A stretch of DNA of 64,000 bases from Heterohyrax brucei. Lineage: Eukaryota > Chordata > Mammalia > Hyracoidea > Procaviidae. Shown here in pieces: positions 44,691 through 55,800 of this stretch. Made by a program: the position numbers and the translations under genes. The notes below the pieces were generated by a model, which saw nothing but the letters and a program-made list of their open reading frames with translations, ran no database searches and was not told the DNA's origin. The stretch lies in NCBI GenBank assembly GCA_028571685.1, contig CM053143.1, forward strand, positions 5,001-69,000, read 5' to 3'. Position 1 is the stretch's first letter. Each line of letters starts with the position of its first letter.

Positions 44691-45198
44691 AGAAATTTAG
44701 GGAATTTTCAAAAATTAAACTGAAACTATAAGAAATACTAAAGGGAGTCCTTTGATTAGAATACTAATAACACCCAGTAATAACTCAAGACCACGTGACT
44801 GAACGGTTGGATATCAACATGAATAGTGGAATCATAAAAGTAAATTATACGCAAAACACTGAAAATAGGGAAACAGTGATGTCATTCTGTATACATTATA
44901 GTCAAAAAGAGGTACCCAAAGAAAATGTAGTCATACATCTTTCATACGGACAGGAAGTCAGGGCAATATATGCAAATTAAAGACTAGTTTAATTCTGGAA
45001 AAAATGAGGGTAAATACTAAGGTTACTACAAAGGAAAGTATCAATCCTATACATCAAAATAAAAAAAACAAAGGAAACACAAAGTCTCAGCAAATACAAA
45101 TCACTAATACTGCAAAACATGAAAACACATAAAGAAAAAACGTCAGCACAGAAAATTAAAGGGAACAAAGAAACTGTCTACAACACACAAAAAAGACA

Positions 45199-45334
45199 TC
45201 AAAATGACAGCACTAAGCTCACGCACTTCATTAATCACACTGAATATAAATGGACTAAATGCACCAATAAAGAAATGGAGAGTGGCAGACTGGATTAAAA
45301 AATGACCCATCTATATTCTGTTTATAAGAGACAC
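45199..45334 (+). pseudogene. Old L1 ORF2 N-terminal start
   Basis: Starts 'atgacagcactaagctcacg' and continues into an endonuclease start (LNINGLNAPIKKWRVADWIK) before a stop and the junction with a young L1 tail at 45335. The wording differs from the young L1s (VNGLNAPVKRH), as expected for an older subfamily. Confidence 0.72.
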
Positions 45335-45565
45335 AGTTCTATGCAGCTATAGGGTATCATCCTGCTGACCTCTGGTTGGATTAAGGGGAGTGGGTTGAGA
45401 GGAGGGGAAAGGAGACTGTTTGGAGAATGAGACATGTATGGAGCAGAGAGGAGTAGTGTGCTGTCACCAGGCCGCGAGAGCAGTGGAAGCTGCCAATAGG
45501 TGGGCATGTACATGTAGGAATGTACATTTTCACTCAGTCATGATAAAAAAAGAAAAAAAAAAAAA
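45335..45565 (+). mobile_element. Short 5'-truncated L1 3' UTR
   Basis: Only the last 200 bp or so of the young L1 3' UTR ('tatagggtatcatcctgctg', 'atgagacatgtatggagcag') with a poly-A tail at 45546-45565. It is typical of an extremely truncated L1 insertion. Confidence 0.85.
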
Positions 45566-45702
45566 ACCAGACTGGCAGTTCAAATCTACCAGGTGCTCCC
45601 TGAAAACTCTATGTGGCAGTTCTAGTCTGATCTATAGGGTCACTATGATTTGTGACCAACTCATAGGTGGTTTTTTGTTTTGTTTTGTTTTGTTTTCATA
45701 GA
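45566..45702 (+). repeat. AfroSINE fragment with (GTTTT)n tail
   Basis: Starts inside the SINE ('agttcaaatctaccaggtgc'), includes 'atctatagggtcactatgat' and ends with a tail of repeated 'ttttg' at about 45672-45700. The SINE head is missing. Confidence 0.75.
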
Positions 45703-45935
45703 AGAGTTAATACCATTATTACTAAATGTATTCCAGGGAATAGAAAAGGACAGCATACTTCCAAACTCATTCCATGAAGTGAGTATAACCCTGTTACGAA
45801 AATGACATGACGACAACACTAACAAGGAAAATTACAGACAAATATCTCTCATGAACCTAGATGTAAAAATCCTCAACAAAATTCTAGACAATAGAATTCA
45901 ACAACATATCATAAGAATAATTCACCATCCAGCCA
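45703..45935 (+). pseudogene. Old L1 ORF2 reverse-transcriptase piece
   Basis: Recognisable RT-entry text: 'catacttccaaactcattcc', 'gaaaattacagacaaatatc' and 'tgaacctagatgtaaaaatc', equivalent to 37590-37760 in the young L1. It has no open frame, and the catalytic region is missing because the 3' UTR follows. Confidence 0.75.
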
Positions 45936-46455
45936 CCAACAAAGCCAGCCCTGTCAGATCATGCAATGTATAGTTCCTGATATGTCGTAAGAAAAAGAAG
46001 TGTGCAGATCAAGAACTTCATTAAAAAACCACATTTGATGGTCTGACAGCCTGGAGGGTCCCCTAAGAACATGGCCTTTGGACTTGCTGCTAGCCTAGAG
46101 CTGAGATTAGTACTGAAATGCTAACACTCCAGACAAAGACTGGGCTGGACTAAAGGACACAGTAATGCAGATAGTGTTTGCACCTTATGGCTTAATATAC
46201 ATATACATACATACACGCACACACACATGTATATATATGAGGCTGTCCAAGTGGTCTCTTTTTGGAGGGTAGAGGTGAGGTTGGAGGAAACAGGTGTCAG
46301 TTGAGTAGATACTGGAAGTAAAGGGTAGAGGAGATGAGTGCGCTGTCACAGGGTGAGGACAGAAGGTAGAGTTGCATAGAGGCAGGTGCTTGTGGCTTTG
46401 TATGGCAAATTGACTTGGATTGTAAACTTTTCCTTAATCACAATGAAAAGTTAAA
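45936..46455 (+). other. Old-type L1 3' UTR
   Basis: Shares the overall plan of the young 3' UTR ('acatggcctttggacttgct', 'gagtgcgctgtcacagggtg', 'gcatagaggcaggtgcttgt') but is strongly diverged. It holds a small alternating purine/pyrimidine microsatellite (46196-46240) and ends in a poly-A at about 46450. Confidence 0.65.
46196..46240. repeat. AT/AC microsatellite
   Basis: Alternating 'atacatacatacac', 'acacacaca' and 'tatatatat' text. Confidence 0.8.
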
Positions 46456-46627
46456 AAAAAGAAACAAGATTCAGCAAAGTGATCTAAGAAAGAAGACATT
46501 GAAAGATCAATGGCCCTCTAGGATGCTTTAAAAAGTGCCTGATTTTACTATATTTACACATTTCCCATTTTTTACAATGAACATACATGTATAGATATAT
46601 GAAAAACAAAGCAAATTTTTTCCAAAT

Positions 46628-47662
46628 GAGGGACAAATACTGTATGAGACCTCTATGATAAGATCTCAAAAACAGACTTGTGTATAGAAGAAAAGACTCT
46701 TTGACAGCTGCAGGAGAGGGGAGGGAGGCAGGGTGAGGGGTACAGGGTTTAGTTTAGATAGTTGCTAGAAATCTGATTGGGAGAAAACGGTGATAGCACA
46801 CATTAGAAACAAGAACAACACTAAATGGACTTCAGCATAACTTGAGTACTCCTTCCATCTTAACCGAATATTGGAAGGATAGAGTAGCTGGGCCAAAGGA
46901 CGGGGGACCATGGTCTTAGGCAAAATCGGGGCCAATTGGCACAACTAGCATTTTCTTAAGAGAGCTCTCTGCACCCTACATTGCTGAGTGGCGTCTGGGG
47001 CCTTAAAAGCTGCCAAGCTGCCATCTGAGGACACAGCAAATCGTCCCAACTCAATAAGAACACATGCTCACCAAGGACCAAAATGACATGCGGTAAAGAC
47101 AACCTAGAAGACAGAGAGACCCGCAAGAGGGGGTGCCTTCATCAACTTGGGACGGGAAGAACCGGATGGTGCCTGGCCACAACCAGTGATAGCCACGATG
47201 GAGCTCACTACCTTGAGTCTCACTGGCAACACAAGAATAAAAAAGGGTGCATCCTGAGATGTCCACTAAAAGAGCACCATTGATGGTCCAGCGGTTTTGG
47301 GGTTCCCCTGAGAACATGGCTTAGAGCCCTGATGCTGTCCTTACCCATAAAGTATAACAAAGGTCCCAACTTTGGACAGGAATGGATTGGACTTGGCAAT
47401 GCAGAGTGACCATATATAGGTTGCACTTTGTGGTTCTACACATCTATAGGATATCATCCTGCTGAATTCTGGCTGGAGGAAGGAGAGTGGGTGGAGAGGA
47501 GGGGAAAGGGGACTGTTGGGAAGATGAGACATGTATGGAGCAGAGAGGAATAGTGTGCTGTCACCGGATAGGGAGAGCAGTGGAAGCTGCATATAGGCGG
47601 GCATGTAAATTTATACAGGAATGTACATTTTCACTCAGTCATGTTAAATTAAAAAAAAAAAA
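46628..47662 (+). mobile_element. 5'-truncated young L1, 3' end only
   Basis: Begins 'gggacaaatactgtatgaga' at the last codons of ORF2 and continues through the complete young 3' UTR to a poly-A tail at about 47650-47662. An imperfect target duplication is possible ('ccaaatga' before, 'tcaaaatga' after). Confidence 0.88.
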
Positions 47663-48704
47663 TTCAAAATGACCCAAACCTCACTAAATATAGAAGTAGT
47701 AATGGTGGAGGTGGAGTCAAGCTGGCGGAGTAAGCACACATCTCCTTATATCCCTCTGGAAACCAAGACTGAATTGATAATCAGACGGAGTCTTCTGGTC
47801 ACCTAATCAGCCCCAGGACACGGCACAGGGCTGTTAATTGGGACTTCATACCATTGATCGAAAATCCTCCTCTCTTACGCTCACCCCCGTGCCTGGCTAT
47901 CCCTGGCTCTCATGGACTGAAGGAAAATGCACCATTTTGACTTTTTTTTTTCCTCTGTCTTGGCCAGCAGGCAGAGCAGGGTCTTGCCTAGCGGCTAGAC
48001 TCAGACACACTGCTGGGGGGACAGGCAGACCAAATTCCCATATTTTGAGAGCCAGGCTTGGGACTCTGTTAATCTAGCCACTTTGAGCCTGTCATTTTAT
48101 ATCTGCCTCAGGGGCGTTTTTACGGAGTTTCGCAGTCACTATGCAGGACACCATGTTGATAAGGAGATTCTAGTGGGACCTCATTCTTAACCTGACAGCC
48201 AGTGCCTCTAAACAGGACAGTGCTTCTCTGACAGAAAAGCAGTAATTTACCTAGTACCACCTGATTTGGGGGTCCTCCAACAGAATCAGAAGAATCACTA
48301 CCTCTCAGCACCTTTAGCCTTCTGTCTGCCGCCTGTGTGGAGGGCGCCATCTTGGATACAGCAGCCACAGCTGGTTCTAATTCTTAGGTTGGGAGCCAGA
48401 GTCTTCCCACAGGAGAGTACTTTTGTATCAGAAAAGCACTACTCTCCGCAGTGTCGTCTACGGCTAGGCCCTGTCAGCAGAGGCCAACAGGGCAGTAGCA
48501 TTGCTGTATTCTGAACTAGTATGTATCATCTGGGGTTGGATATAGTGGCACTTACTTTGCCAGTTGAGAAGAGGGACCTCTACCCCTGAAAACCTAACTG
48601 ACTGGTGAAGTGGTCAGATATCTTTGGCTTCACATTTTAAGACAACCTAGAGAATCATCTGCAGTCAATCCTCACAGTACCTCTTCCAGTGTCTACATAC
48701 TCAC

Positions 48705-49659
48705 ATGGGTTGAAAAAGCAACAGACACTTGTGGCACACAAGAAATCAGCCATGGCTTCGGAAGGCTGCCAAACAAAGCAACCAAGGAGTTTTCCAGATG
48801 AAGAAACTTTTATGAAAGCATCAGAAAGTGAATATAAAATGATTATATACTGAGCCCTTCTAGACCTTATACAAAATGCGGGAGAACAAAATAAAAAATT
48901 AAGCAAGATGTTCAATCTGATGAAACACTAGTACTCTGGAATCCAACAGATCAAGAATGAAATCAAAGACACAAAAACTTCAATGCAAAGCCAAGAAAAC
49001 AGAATGGAACAAATAGAAAAAAGAATTTCGGACTTGGAAGACAGAGCTACTGAGGGCAGTGCCTATGAGGAGAAATCAGAAAAAAGAATAAAGAAAAATG
49101 AAGAAACATTAAGAAGCATGTGGGACTCTATTAAGAGGAACCACCTTCGATTAATCAGAGTCTCTGAACAGAGTGAGACATATGAGAACACAGAGAATAT
49201 CGTTGCTGAGCTGCTGACAGAAAACTTCCCAGAAATCCTGAAGGAAGAGAATACAGACATCTCAGATGCATATCGTATGCCACCCACTATAGATCACAAA
49301 AGAAAGACTCAAAGACATATTATAATCAAGCTCGACAAAATGAAACATAAGCAGCAACTCTTAAAGGCAGCAAGATACCAAGCAAAGGAATATTCAGAGG
49401 GAAACCCTGCAGGCTCTCTTCAGATTTCTCAGCAGAATCCATGCTGGCACGGAGACAGTGGCATGACACATTCAAAGCCTTGAAGGAGAAGAACTTCCAA
49501 CCAAGAATTCTATATCCTGCAGAACTATCTCTCAAATACGAAAATGAAATGAAGACATTCCCAGATCAACAGAAATTCAGAGACTTTGTGAAAACCAAAC
49601 CCAAACTACAAGAAATGTTGAAAAAAGTTCTTGGCTCTGGCTTAGAAGAACAAAACCAC
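48705..49659 (+). pseudogene. L1 ORF1, frameshifted
   Basis: The start region at 48705 is already broken (ATG-GGT-TGA). The coiled coil is at about 48900-49080, then a long open piece 48983-49483 (MQSQENRMEQIEKRISDLED, then SIKRNHLRLIRVSEQSETYE). The one-base deletion at about 49390 converts the reading to AARYQAKEYSEGN, identical in position and context to the deletion at about 19165. The correct frame resumes at 49441 with MLARRQWHDTFKALKEKNFQ and runs to the LTR. Confidence 0.9.
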
Positions 49660-50116
49660 GGTCCTAGTCACCAGGTACTGCTCTAATGGAAAATAGCACG
49701 AGTGGAAGGTGTCATGAGGAGAAGCTTTCACTGACAGAATCTGGTAAGCTGCAAATCCATTTGTAGGTTGTAAGTCCATTCAGAGTGACAAATCATCACA
49801 GTCCAGTAGGCGGAGTCCAAATCCAGTGAGAGCATCTCGGCACAGGAAACTCGGGTCGAAAGGACATGCTCGACTCTCGGTGTTTCTCTCTCGATGGTAT
49901 GAGGTTCTCAACTTCCTCTGCTCACTTCTCTCCCTTATATTCCACAAACTTGTAGCTTGTGTCCTGCCTCACTAACACAACTACAAACGAGTCTCCATCA
50001 TCAGTATCGCAGAGGCAGGATTCACAACACATGGGAGGAAGGGCACCATGTTGGAACGCCAAACCAATTCCAATCAACACATACACTTTGGGGGGGACAC
50101 AATTCAATCCATGACA
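49660..50116 (-). repeat. MaLR-type LTR inside the L1 inter-ORF spacer
   Basis: 457 bp, antisense to its L1, ending CAATCCATGACA, with the 5-bp duplication ACCAC at 49655-49659 and 50117-50121. The first two bases are mutated (GG for TG). Sequence, length, orientation and target site equal the LTR at 18110-18566 and differ from the other LTR subtypes in the window. Confidence 0.93.
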
Positions 50117-50538
50117 ACCACTAACTTTATATTTTAGAACAACGTTACTACTCAAAACTCTACTCAGTTAAGGAAGGCTCCAAAGCCAATCACAGCTTTG
50201 ATAGGGAAAGAAGCAATCCAGTGATCATCATGAATACTGTGGTGTCATCATATTAAAAAGAGGGATGCACTACAGTTATTATAGTCCTTCCAGATGGAGA
50301 GGAAGATAATAAGACTGGTAGTAATTAAAATTGGGTATATATATAATTTCTTAAGGGGGATCATAGGGGCAGCTGTAAAGCCCAACAAAGATCATTTCAA
50401 GAAATGTAACACAGGAGTCTCAACAACCACAAAACCAGCTGTTAAAAAAGTGAAAAATCAACTCACACAAAAGAACATCCCAGAACAGACTAATAACAAA
50501 AACAGAGAAAATATCAACATAAAAATAAACACATCACA

Positions 50539-52806
50539 ATGGCAACACTGAACACATACCTATCAATAATTACATTGAATGTGAATGGACTGAATGCTCC
50601 AGTAAAGAGACATTGAGTGACATCTTGGATCAAAAGACATGACCCATCCATATGTTGTCTACAAGAAACTCACTTGAGACCTAAAGACAGGAACAAACTG
50701 AAAATTAAAGGTTGGAGGGAGATATATCAAGCTAACAGTGAACAAAGAAGAGCCGGGGTGGCAATTCTAATCTCAGACAAAATCAATTTTCATGTCAAAT
50801 CCACCATCGTGGACAAAGATGGACACTATTGATTGCTGAAAGGTTCAGTACACAAGCAAGACCTAACTATATTAAGTATTTCTGCACGTAATATCGGAGC
50901 ACCTAAATACATCGAAGAAACACTTACTACACTCATAGGAGAGTTAGACGACTCCACCATAACAGTGGGAGATTTCAACATTCCACTCTCAATACTAGAC
51001 AGATCATCTAGAAAAAAACTCAGTAAAGATACAGAAGACCTCATTGCCACAATTAACCAACTAAACCTCATTGATATATACAGAACTTTCCACCCTTCAA
51101 CAGACAACTACACCTTCTTCTCCAGTGCACATGGAGCATTCTCAAGAATTGACCATGTGATAGGCCACAATGCAATGCTCCACAAAATCCATACCACTGA
51201 ATTACTGCAAAGCATTTTCTCAGATCATGAAGCCATCCAAGTTGAAATCAATAGCAGAAAAATCATAAACAGAAAGTGGAACTCTTGGAAATGGAACAAC
51301 ATCTTGCTCAAAACAACACGGCTTATACAGGAAATCTAGGTTGAATTAAAGAAATTCATGGATTCAAACGAGAACAAAAACACTTCCTACCAGAACCTAT
51401 GGGATACAGCCAAAGCAGTGCTCAGAGGTCTGATTATCTCCATAAATGCACACATCTGGAAGGAAGAAAGAAACCAAATCAAGGAACTAACCCTACAGCT
51501 TGAACAAGTAGAAAGAGAACAACAGGGAAACCCCTCAGGCACCAGAAGAAACAAGATTATAAAGATTACAGCAGAGCTAAATCAGAGAACAGAAAAACAA
51601 CCGAAAACATTGAAAAGACCAAAAGCTGGTTTTTGGAGAAGATGAACAAAATGAACAAACCACTGGCTGGACTTACTAAAGAAAAGCAGGAAAGGAAACA
51701 AAGAACCCAAATTAGAAATGAGATGGGGGTTGTCACCACAGATGCAACAGAAATCAAAACTATCATAACACAATACTATGAAAGACTGTACTCTAACAAA
51801 TTTGAAAATCTAGGGGAAATAAACCAATTCCTTCACTCGTACCATCTACCCAAATTATCACAACGTGAAGCAGAACAACTTCATAAATCCATTACAAAGG
51901 AAGAGACTAAAAAGGTCATCAAAACACTGCCCACCCAAAAAAGTCCGGGTCCAGATGGCTTCACTGCAGAATTCTACCAAGCATTTAGAGAAGAGTTATC
52001 TCCAATACTACTGAAACTATTTCACGGGATAGGAAGGGATGGAGTACTCCCAAACTCGTTCCAGGAAGCCAGCATAACCCTGATACCTAATCCAGGGAAA
52101 GATCCAACAAAAAAAGAGAACTGCAGACCGATATCACTCATGAATCTAGATGCCAAACTCTTCAACAAAATTCTCGCCAATAGAATACAACAACATATCA
52201 AGAAAATAATCCATCATGACCAAGTGGGCTTCATACCAGGGATGCAAGGCTGGTTCAACATCAGAAAAACAAGTAATGTGATTCACCACATAAATAACAC
52301 AAAAGACAAGGATCACCTGATTTTGTCCATTGATGCAGAAAAGGCATTGGATAAAGTGCAACACCCATTCATGCTAAAAACTCTTAGCAAAATGGGCATG
52401 GATGGCAAATTCCTCAACACAATAAGGGCCATTTCTACAAAGCCCACATCATCCTGAATGGAGAAAGACTGAAAGACTTTCCCTTGAGAGCAGGAGCTAG
52501 ACAAGGATGCCCACTCTCACCTCTTCCATTCAACATTGTGCTAGCAGTTTTAGCCAGAGCAATTAGACAAGACCAAGAAATAAAGGGCATCTGCATTGGC
52601 AAAGAGGAAGTTAAAATCTCCCTGTGGGCAGATGATATGATTGTATATCCAGAGAATCCCAAGGAATCTGTAAGTAAACTACTCAAACTGATAGAAGAGT
52701 TCAGCAGAGTCTCAGGATACAAGATAAACATAAGTAAATCAGTAGGATTCCTTTATACCAACAATGAGACTGTTAACGAAGAAATTATGAAATCAATACC
52801 ATTTTC
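50539..52806 (+). pseudogene. L1 ORF2, truncated after the RT catalytic site
   Basis: Starts ATGGCAACACTGAACAC at 50539. The endonuclease (50617-51340) has CCLQETHLRPKD and FSDHEAIQVE. The RT (51633-52806) has [35 protein letters not shown] and the catalytic LWADDMIVY, the only copy here that keeps both aspartates. The frame is broken by an early stop (50611-50616), a stop at 51337, a frameshift near 51600 and a deletion near 52440. Everything after [12 protein letters not shown] is replaced by the inverted array. Confidence 0.9.
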
Positions 52807-55800
52807 GATTGTAGATGGCTTTCTTGGAAACAGACCTTTTCACAAAGTTAAGTCTTCCTATCTCCATGAACAAGGTAGATTTTTCCATTTATCTAAGTGT
52901 CTCTTAGATTCTTCTAGTTAGGGCTTAGAGTTCTCTGTGTGAAACTCTGTAGTTTCTGTGTATAGATTAATTCCTAGGTCCTTTCTGTTCTTAATATCTG
53001 TGGTAAATCGTATGGAACGTACTATTTCTCCAATCACTGGCTCGTTGTTAGTATGAAGGAATCCTACTGATTTACTGTGGTTTCTCATGTATCCTGAGAA
53101 TTGGGTTTACTTAGAGATTCCTTGCGATGCTAAGCATTTACAATTGTATCATCTGCTAACAGGGCGAAAATGATGCTACAACTTGTACTCGGAGTATCTT
53201 AGAGAAGTGGATGGCTTTCAGGGAAAGAGACCTTTTCCCAATGTTAAGTCTTCCTGTCTCCATAAACAACATAGATTTTTCCATTTATCTAAGTGTCTCT
53301 TAGTTTCTTACAGTTAGGGCTTGGAGTTCTCTGTGTAATACTGTAGTTTCTGTGTATAGATTAATTCCTAGGTCCTTTCTATTCTTAATAACTGTGGTAG
53401 ATCGTATGGAACTGTCAATTTCTCCAACCACTATCTTGTTGTTAGTGTCTCTTGTATCCTGAGAATTTGCTGATGTCTCCTATCAGTTAGAGGTTTTACT
53501 TAGAGATTCCTTGGGAATCTAAGCACTTACAATTGTATCATCTTGTAACAGTGGAAAAACAAACCTGGAACTTGTACTGGGACTGTCTTATAGAAGTGGA
53601 TTGCTTTTGGGGAAAGAGAAGTTTTCACAATGTGAAATCTTCCTATCTTCATGAACAGCGTAGATTTTTCCATTTCTCTAAGTCTCTCTTAGTTTCTTGT
53701 AGTTCAGACCGATAGATCTCTCTGCAAAAGTCTGTTGTTTTCTGGTTACATTAGTTCCTAGATACTTCCGTTTATGGATTCTATGGTAAATGGTATGGAT
53801 GTGATGATTTCTCTGTTCACAATCTTGTTACTGTAAATCCTACTGATTTACTTAGGATTCTCTTGTATCCTGAGAATTTGCTGATCTCTCCTATCAGGTA
53901 GAGGGTTTACTTAGAGATTCCTTATGGTTCTCGGCACGTACAAATTCATCATCGACTAACAGGGAATAAAATGACGCTGGAGGTTGTACTCTGAGTGCCT
54001 TATAGAAGTGGATTGCTTTCGGGGAAAGAGACTGTTTCACAACGTTAAGTCTTCCTACCTCCATGGAGAGCGTAGATTTTTCCTTTTATCTACGAGTCTC
54101 ATAGTTTCTTTTAGTTAGATCTTGGAGTTCTCTGTGTAAAACTCTGTAGTTTCTGTGGTTAGATTAATTCCTAGGTACTTTCTCTTGTGAGTATCTGCTG
54201 TAAATCGTTTGGAACTGATAATTTCTACAGTCACTGTCTTGTTGTTAGTGTCAAAGAATCCTACTGATTTACTTAGGTTTCTCATGTAACCTGAGAATTG
54301 GCTGATCTCTCTTATCAGTTAGAGGGTTTACATAGAGCTTCCTTGCAATTCTAAGCATTTACAATCGTATCATCTGCTAACAAGACAAAAATGATGCTAG
54401 AACTTGTACTCGGAGCACCTTAGAGAAGTGGATTGCTTTTGGGGAAAGAGACATTTTCACAATGTTAAGGCTTCCTATCCATGGGAAGAGCGTAGATTTT
54501 TCCATTTATCTAAGTCTCTCTTAGATTGTTGTAGTTAGGGCTAAGAGTTCTCACTGTAAAACTCCATACTTTCTGGGGTTGGAGTCATTCCTCGGTACAT
54601 TCTCCTGTTCATATCTGTGGTAAATCTTGTGGAACTGATGATTTCTCCATTCATTTTCTCGTTGTTGGTGTCAAGGAATCCTATTCATTTACTTAGGTTT
54701 TCTTGTAGATTCCTTGGAATTCTCACCATGTACAATCGTTTCATCGACTTACAGGGCAAAAATGATGCTGGAACTTGTACTTGGAGTGCCTTATAGAAGT
54801 CGATGGCTTTCGTGGAAAGAGAACTTTTCACAAAGTTAAGTCTTCCTATCTCCATCAACAATGTAGATTTTTCCATTTATCTAAGTGTCTCTTAGTTTTT
54901 TCGAGTCAGGGCTTGGAGTTCTCTGTGTAAAATTCTGTCGTTTCTGGGATGAGATTAATTCCTAGGTCCTTTCTGTTCTTAATATCTGTGGTAAATCGTA
55001 TGGAACTGACGATTTCTCCAATCACTGTCTGGTTGTTATTGTCAAGGAATCCTACTGATTTACTTAGGTTTCTCATGTATCCTGAGAATTGGCTGATCTC
55101 TCTTATCAGTTAGAGGGTTTACTTAGACATTCCTTGCGATTCTAAGCATTTACAATCGTATCATCTGCTAACAGGGCAAAAATGATGCTAGATCTTATAC
55201 TCGGAGTGTCTTAGAGAAGTGGATTGCTTTCGGGGAAAGAGACTTTTTCACAATGTGAAATCTTCCTATCTCTATGAACAGCATAGATTTTTCCTTTATC
55301 TAAGTCTCTCTTAGTTTCTTGTAGTTCAGACCGGTAGATCTGTCTGTAAAAGTCTGTTGTTTCTCTGGTTACATTGGCTCCTAGGTACTTTCTCTTTGGG
55401 GGTTCTATGGTAAATGGTGTGGATCTGATGATTCGTCTGTTCACAAACTTGTTACCATGATTCCTACTGATTTATTTAGGTTTCTCTTGTATCCTGAGAA
55501 TTTGCTGATCTCTTCTATCACTTAGAGGGTTTACTGAGAGATTCCTTGCAATTCGAAGCATGTACATTCAAATCATCTGCTAACAGCACAAAAATGAAGC
55601 TGCAAATTCTACTGGGTCTGTCTTATAGAAATCGATTGCTTTCTTCAAAAGATACCTTTTCACAAATTCAGTCTTCCTATCTCCTTGAACAGTGTAGACT
55701 TTTCCATTTCTCTAAGTCTCTCTTAGTTTCTTGTAGCTAGTACTGGCAGTTCTCTGAATAAACTGTGTTGCTTCTCTGGTTAGATTAGTTCCTAGGTACT

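Larger units (their letters stand above)
32468..46455 (+). mobile_element. Old L1 LINE split by five later insertions
   Basis: Parts of the old element in order: 5' end with 'caagatggcagaatagatgg' and 5' UTR (32468-33433), ORF1 start (33434-33701), ORF1 middle (41421-41799), ORF1 C-terminus (42325-42578), inter-ORF and ORF2 start (44691-45334), an RT piece (about 45703-45935) and a variant 3' UTR with poly-A (about 45936-46455). Later insertions are the L1 at 33702, the LTR at 41800, the L1 at 42579, the L1 tail at 45335 and the SINE at 45566. Most of ORF2 between endonuclease and RT is deleted. Its 3' UTR differs from that of the young L1s. Confidence 0.82.
47704..52806 (+). mobile_element. 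Young L1 LINE with LTR, lacking its 3' half
   Basis: The 5' end is at 47704 ('ggtggaggtggagtcaagct'). It has a 5' UTR to 48704, ORF1 48705-49659, an LTR at 49660-50116 inside the inter-ORF spacer, and ORF2 from 50539 to about 52806, where the sequence switches abruptly to the antisense tandem array. ORF2 stops just after the catalytic WADD region. There is no 3' UTR or poly-A. It shares the LTR site and the ORF1 one-base deletion with the L1 at 12717-20845. Confidence 0.93.
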
